From positions 29,385,593 through 29,449,592 of the forward strand of contig NC_055986.1 of NCBI RefSeq assembly GCF_018446385.1: a stretch of 64,000 nucleotides of DNA, in the 5' to 3' direction. Positions 11,501 through 21,916 of the stretch are shown here, one piece after another (the stretch's first letter is position 1; each line of letters begins with the position of its first letter). The translations under genes and the position numbers were made by a program. The notes under the pieces were generated by a model. It was not told the origin of the DNA. It saw only the letters and a list, made by a program, of their open reading frames with translations, and searched no databases. Source of the DNA: Zingiber officinale. Its lineage: Eukaryota; Streptophyta; Magnoliopsida; Zingiberales; Zingiberaceae.

Positions 11501-11790
11501 CCAATCGATCGGCCAATCGATTGGAGGCTTCTCAATCGATCAGCCGATCGATTGAGAAGTTCGTACTGCGAACAGTAAGCTCCTGGATCGATCAGCCGAT
11601 CGATCCGGATGCCTTCTGTCGATTGGCCAGTCTGGATCGATCAGCCGATCGATCCAGAATATTGCCACGAGCACAGTAGCGTGCTGAATCGATCACGGGA
11701 TCGATCCAACCTAAGTTCCGCATATAGTAGCCACCTGGATTGATCAATGGATCGATCAAGCCATTCCAATCGATCCACCGATCGATTGGG
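11501..11790. repeat. Cluster of ATCGATC inverted repeats in G2 5' LTR
   Basis: A series of inverted repeats with a 4-nt spacer. At 11528-11559 the arms are CTTCTCAATCGATC and GATCGATTGAGAAG around AGCC. At 11585-11606 they are GGATCGATC and GATCGATCC around AGCC. At 11631-11658 they are TCTGGATCGATC and GATCGATCCAGA around AGCC. At 11766-11789 they are CCAATCGATC and GATCGATTGG around CACC. Less regular members lie between. Outer bases differ between members but stay complementary within each. Confidence 0.85.
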
Positions 11791-12040
11791 AGGCCTGATA
11801 GCAGCTACAAACCCCTTAGTTCAGTTCCTTGACCATTGGGGGATATAATATATGTCATGAATAGTTTATATTACACCCCTTAGCGCATATAGAATCAAGA
11901 AATGGAAATAGTTTAGCAAAGTTTTATTTAGTACTGCTTCCGCATCTAGACTTAGTAATGGTCATGGATATAGCTTAGCACAACATAATGTGATGGTCCG
12001 GCCTTACAGCTTAGTTAGTAGAGGGCGGGTCGTTACAGAG

Positions 12041-12052
12041 TGGTATCAGAGC
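12041..12052 (+). other. G2 primer-binding site
   Basis: TGGTATCAGAGC, three bases after the 5' LTR end. It is the usual plant LTR-retrotransposon primer site, complementary to the 3' end of initiator tRNA-Met. Confidence 0.88.
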
Positions 12053-12251
12053 AGCTTCCATACTTCCTACACACACATCAGCATTGAACCTGCAGCTTCC
12101 AAGTAAGAATACCTCTCACTTTGTTATGTTTATTGCTTTCATGTTTTTAGATAACTAGAGTATTCTTATCTGTGTTAGTAACTAACATGATAGTATTAGC
12201 TAGGTAAACATGATGCTTTAGTTATGTATGTCCTTTGTTCCTTTAGAGATG

Positions 12252-15200
12252 GCACGAGGACGGGCCTAAGCTAGAAGGCACTCAGCAGGCGTGAGCGGTG
12301 GTAAGGAGGTTGCTCTCTCAGGCCGGCAGAGCATGACTAGTTGAATAAGAACAAGGAGATAGCCACCTTAAAGGCTATCACAGTACTCCCACAGTCACCC
12401 TAACCAAACTTAGCAACGCAAGAGTCTTAGAGGTTCCACCATCCATTACACCACCAGAGGCCCAGATGAGGCAAGAAGAAGCCTATCGATCCAAAGGCGG
12501 AGAGTCAAGCGATTTCTCGGGCACCGGTGAACCATGGGATGCTCAAGCTGGTTCAAAATCTGGAGAATCGATGGAGCTTGGATGGCGAACCGCAGGAGAA
12601 GGTGAAGTCGCCTCTTTCGCTTGAGGGAGATGCACACGATATGGTGGGAGAGAATTGCGAAGCGCCTAGTGAACCAGATGACATGGGGCGACTTTGAGAA
12701 AGAATTCTTTGAGGAGTTCTTTCACATGCGGGTCACGAACCGCCACTCCGACGAGTTCACCGAGTTTCGCCAGGCAACCTTTCGGTGGAGGAAGCCGTGA
12801 AGAAATTCAACAATTGGCTCGCCTATGCCCTAAACTAGTCGCACAGAAAAAGAGCGAGTTCGGTTGATGCTCAAGATCTGAGGCGAAAATAGCAATGAAC
12901 GTGGTGGCGGCATTCATAGGCCGCAAACCACGAAGAACTAGTTAGCGGTGCTTTGACCACCGAGCACTACCAGCAAATATCAAGCAGCAGAAGAAAGTTC
13001 TCTCGAGTCGAAAGGTCAAGGAGGCTCTGTACTCGAAATAACAGAGGCCACGACTCTATCGGAAGGAACTCCGCAACAAGCGCAAACCAGGAGTTACCCA
13101 AAAGGAGGACCAGCTAGCAAACAACGATTATCCAAAGTGTGCTACTTGTGGGAAATTCCACCTGAGTTTGTCGTAAGGGCACACGAGGATGCTTTGAGTG
13201 TGGACGGAAGGACATATGGCTAGCGAAGGCCCAAACAAGACCAGTTTCCTCAACCACGTCGATTCTGATGGAGGCCACCGGCTCGATTACATCATCGATG
13301 CAGCCGCTTTAGATGGTCCCAGATCAGCCAGGTAGACTAGAAGCCCTCCACTCGACCAATACGAGGATTTACTCACTCACGGAGAGGACATAGCAAATGC
13401 CTCGGCGGTTATTCTGTGTCGATTAGTATTTTACAAAAGTACAACTGCGTCTTATTCGACATCGGGCAACCCATTCTTATATATCGGGCATTTCTTTGAG
13501 AAGTTAGCGATACCCTAGAGGTACTCGAGTGGCGTTCGGACATTACCTTCGGAGAAATTATGGCGTCCACCACTGGCAGCTCGAGGCGGTGCTAGTCATT
13601 ATAGCGAGAGAACTCTTTGTGATCGATAGTGCTAAATATGATGACTACGATGTCATCTTGAATGGACTTCTTGATCGACACGGTGCTTCCATAGAGTGCC
13701 ATAAGAGAAAGTCGATTCCAACCTTAAGCAGCGCAGTTCGAGTTCATCGGAGAACCCAAGAGAAAGGCCAAAAGTTTCTCTCCTATCAAAGAACGAGATT
13801 AATGGATTCGGGATGTACAGGATTTTTAGAACACGGAGTCGATACCGGTCGGGACAAGGACCAACGGCTAGCGAGTCGAGTAAGTCGTATGTGACTACCC
13901 AAAGAGCCTTCCCTGAAGAGTTACGGGCCTAGCACCAGGTGAGATTGAATTTGAGATAGAGCTCATTCGTACCAATCCTATTTCCAAAGCACCTCACCGC
14001 ATGGCTCAGCAGAATGAAGGAACTTCATGAGCAACTACGTGAGCCGCTTGACAAGGGTTTCATCGTCCTAGTCACTCACCATGGGGAGCGCTGTATTGTT
14101 CGTGAAGAAGAAGGACGGGAGCATGCGCCTGTATGATTACCGGGCATTGAATCAAGTCACCATCAAGAACAGTATCCTCTTCCCCGAATAGATGACCTGT
14201 TCGATCACTAAAAGGAGCAGCAGTGTTCTCTAAGATAGACCTCGGATCAAGTTATCATCAGTGAAAGTTAAAGAAGGGATATATCCAAGACAACATTCAG
14301 GACTAGATACGGACATTACGAGTTCGTAGTCATGCCCTTTGGTGTGACAAATGCTCCAACTACTTTCATGGACCTCATGAGAGTATTCAGAGAATACTTA
14401 GATAAGTTCGTTATCGTTATTCATCGATGACATCTTTATCTATTCGTGAACTCGGGAAGAACATGCAGCACCTAAAATAGTATTACCCTTGGTAACTAGT
14501 TGTATGCCAAGTTCACAAAATGTGAATTTTAGTTGGATCGGTGTCCTGGGTCACATCATCTCAAAGGATGGCATCATGGTAGACCCTAGTAAGATAGAAC
14601 TGGAAAAGACCCAAGAACGCCGGTGAGATCGAAGCTCGGGATTAAAGTTATTCAGAAAATTCGTGAGAGGACTTCTCGTGATAGCCTCCCCACCTCTTAC
14701 CAAAGAAAAGAAAATTTTAGTGGATAGAGGATCTGACAACTTTAGCGAGCTAAAGAGGAGATTGACCGGTGCACCTATTCGACTCTACAGAGAACACGGA
14801 TAGCTTTGATATATATAGTGATGCCTCTAAGTTGGGACTAGGAGCTTGATGCAAGATGGCAAGGTAATCGCCTATGCCTCCAGAAAAATTCTACCCTACT
14901 CATGACCTTGAGCTTGCAGCAGTGGTGTTCGCTCTCAAAATTTGGAGACATTACTTGTATGGAGCTCAGTGCAGAGTGTATACAGATCATCAGAGTTTAA
15001 AGTACTTCTTCACTCAGAAGGATCTGAATATGCGACAGCGCGGATGACTAGAGCTGGTCAAAGACTACGATATAGACATCCTCTACCACCCAGGGAAAGC
15101 CAATAGGGTAGCAGATGCACTTAGCAGAAAGTCCAGTGCTACCTTATTACCGTTCCCTACAGAAAGAGATCACAGATTTCAGTCTCGAACTCATAGTTGG

Positions 15201-16546
15201 ACAGCTCTCTACTATGACATTAGAGTCTACCTTGCTTGTGACATACAGACAGCTCAGGAACAAGATCCTGAAATTCAGAAAATCAAGTAAGGGATAGCAG
15301 AATCAGAAGGTGGAGAGTTCAGAATATCAGATAGCGGGGTATTATACTTTGGTGACAGATTATGCGTTCCAGATCAGGAGGAACTACGAAGAAAGATTTT
15401 AGATGAGGCTCACAAGACTCCCTATGTGATGCATCCTGGCTCCACCAAAATGTACCAGGACTTGAAGAAACGTTTTTGGTGGCCTGGGATGAAGAGAGAC
15501 ATCGCTCGATATGTCAGGAGGAGTTCTGCAGCCCATTCAGATCCCAGAATGGAAGTGGGAAGACATTTCTATGGATTTCATAGTGGGATTACCCAGAACC
15601 ACGAATGGTTTTGATACCATCTGGGTAATAGTCGACAGGTTGACTAAATCAGCCCACTTCTTAGCTATCAGGATATCCTACTCCATGGAACAGTTAGCTC
15701 AGTTGTATCTCAAGGAGATTGTCAGACTACATGGAGTCCCACGAACCATTATTTCAGACAGATAGGAGTGTGTACAGTCAGCATTGGGCACGAAGTTAAA
15801 GTTCAGCACAGCCTTCCATCCTCAGACAGATGGACAGACGGAGTGAGTAAATCAGGTACTCGAAGATATGCTCCGAGTATGTGCCCTAGATTTCAAAGGA
15901 AGTTGGTGCAAATATCTGAGTTTAGCAGAATTTACATACAACAACAGCTATCAGGCCACGATCGGTATGACACCTTACGAGGCTCTCTATGGGCGGAGGT
16001 GTAGATCTCCAATCTGTTGGTATGAGAGTGGTGAACAGAAAGAACTAGAGCTTCAGACAAATCTAGTAGCAGATACAGAGCCGCCAGAAAAGCTATGCTG
16101 ATACACGGCACAGACCCTTAGAGTTTTCAGTTGGGGATTCAGTGTTCCTCAGAGTAGCTCCCATGAAGGGAGTAATGCGTTTTGGGAAGAAGGGCAAACT
16201 AAGTCCCAGATATGTGGGACCATACCTTATCAGCAGGAGAGTTGGCAAGATGGCATATGAGCTAGAGCTACCCTAGGAAATGTCAGCTATTCATAATGTA
16301 TTTCATGTCGCTATGCTGAAGAAGCATATCCCAGATGCCACCCAGGTGATTGAGCCCCAGCTGGTACAAGTCCGCGAAGACCTCAGCTATGACAGTCGGC
16401 CTACTCAGATAGTAGATCGAGCAGTTAAGAAATTGCGGAACAAGGAGATACCATTAGTAAAAGTCACTTCGCAAAATCACACAGCAGAAGAGGCAACTTG
16501 GGAGACAGAAACCAGTATGAGACAGAAGTACCCAGAGTTATTCTAA
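12252..16546 (+). pseudogene. G2 gag-pol remains
   Basis: Remains of a gag-pol gene. A start-like ATGGCACGAGGACG is at 12249-12262. Gag similarity runs to about 13100, a CCHC-type knuckle region lies near 13140-13230, and protease near 13430-13700 (the HPILIYR/ATHSY-like block is distorted). Reverse transcriptase runs from about 13940 to 14600, RNase H from about 14800 to 15130, integrase from about 15380 to 16020 (VDRLTKSAHFLAI near 15630) and the chromodomain-like tail from 16120 to 16546, ending YPELF. The 5' two thirds are much more disturbed than the integrase end. Dozens of breaks; clearly dead. Confidence 0.85.
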
Positions 16547-16581
16547 GTTCGAGGATGAACTTTTTATAAGGTATGGGGGAT

Positions 16582-18521
16582 TATAACGCCCGAAAATTCT
16601 CAAAATCATTTTAGAAATATTCTATGATTTTTCTGGAAATTTAGAATATTTTTATAGAATTTTTAGAGTAGCGGAAGTAGCAAAAATAAATAGAAACGTA
16701 AAATGGCCTAAGCGGGAATTGAACCCGAGACCTATTGGGTCCTACGACTTATAGATAGCTTTAGTAACCAAGTGAACCCAGCAGGGCCGTGCTGAAAGGA
16801 AAGGGAATCAATTAAATTTATATTATAGTTGGGCGAAATTATCCACTTAATATAAATAAGGAATTAATAAGTGAAGAGTTATTTTAACGTAACTTTTCTC
16901 CTCCTCAAACCCTCACCCACGCCACCCCCTTCTCCTCTTCTTCTCTCGGCGCCAACCACAAGAACAAACCTAGGGTTCCTTTCCTAGGGCTTCAAGGACA
17001 CCTTCCGGCGACGACTCCGACACGAGGACGTTTCTCTCCGCGAGAAGAACGCGTGGACGTAAGAGAATCGTCGAGAAGATCGTCTCCACCGGAAAACTAG
17101 CGACTAGATTCGTAAGAAAACTAGCGCAAGTGGTAAGAAACCCCTCACCTGCAGTATAAGTAGCTTCCGTATGAATTTTATGCTTCAGTTTAGTAGTATG
17201 TAGATTTTCGACACCAGGGATGTGAATTAGCGCATACCAAGTGTTCGATTAAATTGTTAGCCCAGTTAAAATGCAACTTAGGCATTTTGTTAGCTTAGAG
17301 AAATGCAATAGAAGCATTTTTACAGCTTATTTAGTCTTTCTACAACTCTTATAGGACTAGATGTCCAATGGGTAGGCTCCCACAGTCGCCTCTAGGTTCA
17401 GACAACCTAGCTCTAGGTTCAGATAACCTAGAAAGAGCAAGACAAGTAATAATTAGCTATGTTTAGTATTTTACTTTCTCAGTAGCACTGTACTGGATTA
17501 GATATCCATTGGGTTGGGCTCCCATAGTCGTCCCTAGGTTCAGCTAACCTAGTAAACCCTACTAGATTCGGAATTTGCAACCCCGGGTTTAGTTAGGGAT
17601 ACGCGCACAATAAGTACAGTTGCTGGGCCCAAACAGCAGCATGATTATTATTTTGATCTACTTATGAATATAGTTTTCAAACATCACAAAATAGTTAAGT
17701 GAATTCAGTACAGCTTTAGCATCAGATTAGTATTAGTTTAGCTTAGCTTTAGTATCAGTTTAGCTTCCTGTTGATACAATATGATGGTTTATAATTAGCT
17801 TTATTGCCATGATCAGTTTTGCTTCTATGTGTTGTATGCCATGCCATGCTTAGCATATTCAGTATGTATTTCAAATAGCATGTTTTAAAAACATAATTTG
17901 CATCGTATGCATGTTTTGTGAGGTAGATGATTTCTTACTAAGCTCTCAAGCTTACAGATACTATTTTTCCTTATACTGCAGATAAAGGTAAAGGAAAGAT
18001 GGACTAGCGAAGGCTGGAGGTCAATGCAATGATGAAGATGTGTGTGGAAGGAACCTGGAGCAAAGATCTTGGAGGAAATTAGCAAACTAAGACTTTAGTT
18101 TTCATACAATGATATTTTCTGCATTTCCAGTTATTTCAATGTTATGAATCATGAAAGACCTGTTCAGATTGTTAGTGTTCATGCTTAGAATGTCAGCTAG
18201 TGTTATTAGAATGTTTACCAGTCATCTTAGGACTAGTGTGTGTGATTGAGGCACGAAACAGTGCTGAAATCAGGCTTCTGGTACGAAATCAGAAACCCCA
18301 ATCGATTGGCTGATCGATTGGAGGCTTCCCAATCGATCAGCCGATCTATTGAGAAGTTCGTACCATGAACAGTTAGCTCCTGGATCGATCAGCCGATCGA
18401 TCCGGATGCCTTCTGTCGCGAACAGAAAGCCCTGGGATCGATCACTAGATCGATTGGCCAGTCTGGATCGATCAGCCGATCGATCCAGAATATTGCCACG
18501 AGCACAGTAGCGTGCTGAATT
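16582..18521 (+). repeat. G2 3' LTR, first part
   Basis: Begins at 16582 after GAGGATGAACTTTTTATAAGG and runs collinear with 9787 onward of the 5' LTR, including the antisense tRNA-like module (16699-16790) and the start of the inverted-repeat cluster (18299-18521). It breaks off at GAATT, the target site of the solo LTR that follows. Confidence 0.9.
16699..16790 (-). other. tRNA-like module in G2 3' LTR
   Basis: Second copy of the module at 9904-9992, almost unchanged: T-run, B-box GGGTTCAATTCCC and A-box-like part in the same places on the minus strand. Confidence 0.55.
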
Positions 18522-19120
18522 TGTAACGACCACCCTACTTACTACTACTACTACTCTCTAAGAGTGACCGTTACTTATCTACTGACTCTACTTAACCGGT
18601 ATAATTAAAAACCACGAGGAATCCCTACCGAAAAATTTCGGCAGAGTCTCCCCTGTACCGGTGACCAAATCAAAAATACAAACATACTATACTCAGCCAC
18701 AGGCGGCTGGAACATATATTTTCACAACCACGCAGTATAATATCACAAATAAAAGGAGGAAACTACTCTACCGATAGTAAACAACAATACCACTCCATAC
18801 AGTAGAACTCAACTACAAATGCTGAATAAACTTAATAACAATCTTAACTCATAATAACATTTAAAGGAAACTAAAGAACTCTAAACAGAAAAGTCTTGAT
18901 AATTCCTTAGCAAACTTTTGATCTCCCCATAGTCCAGCCATCACACACCTCTATCACCACCACCTTGTCGCCTTCCTTGCTAAATCTTTTCCTTTCCTTT
19001 ATCTGCAGTAGGAGGAAGTGCAGTCTATAAGCATAAAGCTTAGTGAGCGCTATCTACTCACAAAAACTCGATATGCATGTATATAAATAAAAACATGCTA
19101 AAAGTGAATGCTAACATGTA

Positions 19121-19385
19121 AAGCTACTCATGCTCATACATAGCAAAGGAATCATACTAACTAAAATACTAAACATGTATAGCTAATCATGCTCATACAT
19201 AGCAAAGGAATCATACTAACTGAAATACTAAACATGTATAGCTAATCATGCTCATAAACCAATAAAGGAATCATACTAGCTGAAATACTAAACATGTATA
19301 GCTAATCATGTTCATACATAGCAAAGGAATCATACTAACTGAAATACTAAACATGTATAGCTAATCATGCTCATAAACCAATAAA
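19121..19385. repeat. 59-60-bp minisatellite in solo LTR
   Basis: About four and a half copies of a 59-60-bp unit, anchored on GCTAATCATGCTCATA at 19182, 19241, 19301 and 19360, with CAAAGGAATCATACTAACTG in each. Units are nearly identical, so the expansion is recent relative to the LTR. Confidence 0.85.
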
Positions 19386-19929
19386 ACTATAACTGCATGC
19401 TGAAAGCAAATAAAGCTAAACATGCTGAATAATCTAACAACAAGAAACAAATAAAACTACTACTGCATGCTTCAAATAACAAGAAACTAAACTTTCTAAT
19501 TCTAAACATATTTGAAGCTTGTTTCATTTGTTTCAAAACTTATACTTTAATACTTCAAAATAGTAATCAACTTCTTCTTGGGCCCGGGATTGTACCACTT
19601 TGCGCGTATTCTTAATAAGAATCGAGGTAGCTAATCCCGAAACTACTAAGATACTTCTAGGCCTTGTGCCTAGGGGCAACTTGGAGCCCATCCCTTGGAC
19701 CTTGTGTCCGGTACATGCCCTTTAAAAGTAAAATACTTATAATCTTAATTACTTCTTCTTTAAATGCCTTGGCATTTTAATAGACACCTTGTGTGCAAAA
19801 ATCCCTAAAGTCTGGACTTTGGAATTTACTTAAGGCCTTGGCCTTTCTCTTTCTTTTCTTTTTCTTTCTTTTACTTGTTAATACTTCTAAAGTATTTAAT
19901 AGGATTCTTATTTTTCCACTAGAATACAT

Positions 19930-20415
19930 GGTTGTTCATGCTTATTAAAATAGCAAATGAAAACAACTTTGAGCTTACTAATCATGCTATAAAATAGAGC
20001 AAAAGAAAGCAACTTTGAACTTACTAATCATGCTATAAAATAGAGCAAAAGAAAGCAACTTGGACTTTCTAAACATGCTGTAAAATAGAGCAAAAGAAAG
20101 CTAACTTGGACTTACTAAACATGATGTAAGATAGAGCAAAAGAAAGCTAACTTAGACTTACTAAACATGCTGTAAAATAGGGCAAAAGAATGCAACTTTG
20201 AGCTTTCTGTACATGCTGTAAAATAGGGCAAAAGAAAGCAACTTTGGACTTTCTGTACATGCTGTAAAATAGGGCAAAAGAAAGCAACTTTGGACTTTCT
20301 AAACATGCTGTGATGAGAGCAAAAGATAGCTAATTTGATCTTTCTAAACATGCTGTGATAAGAGCAAAAGAAAGTAACTTTAAGCTTTCTAAACATGCTG
20401 TGATAAAAGCCAAAA
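19930..20415. repeat. ~46-bp minisatellite in solo LTR
   Basis: About ten units containing AACATGCTGTAAAATAGAG, CAAAAGAAAGC and AACTTTGGACTTTCT. The matching part of the G1 and G3 LTRs has fewer, more divergent units (about 1370-1560, 8140-8360, 23150-23420). Because a 45- or 48-bp unit keeps frame, it creates a repetitive open frame on the minus strand that should not be read as a protein gene. Confidence 0.85.
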
Positions 20416-21254
20416 GAAAGCTAATCTAACCAAGATTACCTAACTTGAAACGCTAAAGATCAAGGGCTGTTTATGCCCATCTGCATGGCCCAAAAAGAAA
20501 ACAACTTGCTGGAATTTATGAGCAGTAGGTAGATGCATAAGGAGACAACACTGAAATGCTACAGAACTGAAAACGGAAGCAGAAATTGCTACTGAAATGC
20601 TGGAAATTCAGTAAGCACAGAACCTAGAGAAGGAAAACAATCCTACATGCTTAACTTAAATCATTCATCTTCTTCCTATAAGACTCACGGTAGAAAACTA
20701 AAGAACCCAAAAAAAAACCTTTACAACGTGCTTTGAATTAAAAATGAACAAAGAACACAATTTCTTGAGCTTAACATGCTATGCTCATGCAAAGGAAAGG
20801 GCAACTTGCTGTGCAGCCCAAATACTAAGTCTAGGGTTCATGCTAGGCCTCGGAAGCAAGGAAAAATCAAAACGGAAAACCCGAAACAACTCCTACTGCA
20901 GGTGAGAAGCAACTCACCGAGCGATCTTGGACTTACAACCGGAAAGGAGAAGTCTAGGGTTCCGGATAGGTAAAGATTCCCGTGATCCCTTGCGGCAACA
21001 CCTTCTCCTCGATGAAGGGGACTCGCGATTGTGAAGATCTCACCGGGAAAAACCCTCGCCGACCGCCGGAGACGAAGCTAAAGCTTCGTATTTCCTTCGC
21101 TCGGCAGAAGCGGCGCCGTCGCACGCAAGGAGAAGAGGAAAAGAATTTTGAGAGAAAATTTTAGGTTTTCGAAATAAGATTTAAATCTTATACCTTAGGT
21201 TATTTTCATTTCTAACTTTACCTTATATACTTGTCGCTGCATATCTGATCAGCA

Positions 21255-21334
21255 AAGGCCGCTGGCGCAGTTGGTCCGTTGAGTTTTGCTCGAAGCCACA
21301 GGTCTGGGCTTCGATTCTCAACCGCGCCCCTTTT
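21255..21334 (+). other. tRNA-like module 1 in solo LTR
   Basis: A-box TGGCGCAGTTGG (21263-21274) fits the tRNA A-box consensus TRGCNNAGTNGG. A B-box-like GGCTTCGATTCTC lies at 21307-21319 and a TTTT at 21331-21334 right after it. Antisense to the LTR. Pairing of the T-arm is weak. Confidence 0.55.
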
Positions 21335-21400
21335 ATTTCCAATTTATTTTACTGTTCCTAACTACTAGCTAAATATATATCGCTGCATATATGATTAACA

Positions 21401-21492
21401 AAAATCGTGTAGCTCAGCTGGTTGGGCCGGTTTTGCTTGGGTCAGTTCGACCCGAGATCGTGGGTTCGAATCTCACCTTCAACATTTTCTTT
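21401..21492 (+). other. tRNA-like module 2 in solo LTR (best preserved)
   Basis: A-box TAGCTCAGCTGG (21410-21421), B box GGTTCGAATC (21463-21472) with a T-arm GTGGG/CTCAC (one G-U pair) around the canonical loop TTCGAAT, and TTTT at 21484-21487 followed by another T-run. The distance between boxes is a little longer than in most tRNAs, as with a long variable arm or intron. A complete acceptor stem and anticodon arm are not convincing. Confidence 0.6.
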
Positions 21493-21649
21493 TAAAACTT
21501 CTTTCTTTTTGTAACCCTACTAAACGACCTCCAAAAACTACGTAAAAATACTCTAAAAATTCCTAAAAATCACTAGAATATTTTAAAAGTATTTCCAAAT
21601 ATTTTTATGGACTTTTAGAACTTGAAATAGGGAAAATTAGGTCGTTACA

Positions 21650-21916
21650 GAATTGATCACGGGATCGATCCAACCTAAGTTCCGCATACAGTAGCCACCT
21701 GGATCGATCAATGGATCGATCAAGCCATTCCAATCGATCCACCGATCGATTGGGAGGCCTGATAGCAGCTGCAAACCCCTTAGTTCAGTTCCTTGACCAT
21801 CGGGGGATGTAATATATGTCATGAATAGTTTAGATTACACCCCTTAGCGCATATAGAATCAAGAAATGGAAATAGTTTAGCAAAGTTTTATTTAGTACAG
21901 CTTCCGCATCTAGCTT
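21650..21916 (+). repeat. G2 3' LTR, middle part
   Basis: The G2 LTR resumes with GATCACGGGATCGATCC, the rest of the inverted-repeat cluster (to about 21750, with CAATCGATC/GATCGATTG around CACC), GGGGGATGTAATATATGTC, and stops at TAGCTT, the target of G3. Collinear with 11684-11955 of the 5' LTR. Confidence 0.9.

Larger units (their letters stand above)
9787..12037 (+). repeat. G2 5' LTR (2251 bp)
   Basis: Starts TGTAACGCCCGAAATTC and ends GGGCGGGTCGTTACA, immediately before the primer-binding site. Holds an antisense tRNA-like module (9904-9992), a CT-rich leader-like stretch with CTCGGCGCC (about 10100-10330), repeated CTAGGTTCAGA(C/T)AACCTAG motifs (10600-10635), and a cluster of inverted repeats centred on ATCGATC (11501-11790). 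The 3' LTR repeats the same order. Confidence 0.9.
18522..21649 (-). mobile_element. Solo Gypsy LTR inside G2 3' LTR (3128 bp)
   Basis: A single LTR on the minus strand, from TGTAACGACCACCC to TTAGGTCGTTACA, with a perfect 5-bp target duplication GAATT (18517-18521 and 21650-21654). Flanks joined give the uninterrupted G2 LTR (compare 11687-11700). There is no internal sequence, so it is a solo LTR, the usual product of LTR-LTR recombination. It belongs to the G1/G3 type: palindrome CCGAAAAATTTCGG at 18628-18641, CAGCCACAGGCGGCTGG, a long minisatellite part, and two tRNA-like modules near its own start (21255-21492). Confidence 0.92.

Noticed and set aside
20115-20396. Repetitive 93-residue open frame on the minus strand
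   Set aside because: It is the translation of the ~46-bp LTR minisatellite; no homologous frame is kept in sister LTRs.
21401-21492. A genuine tRNA gene
   Set aside because: A and B boxes and a T-arm are present, but I could not form a proper acceptor stem and anticodon arm, and the sequence recurs inside LTRs of the same family. Called tRNA-like only.
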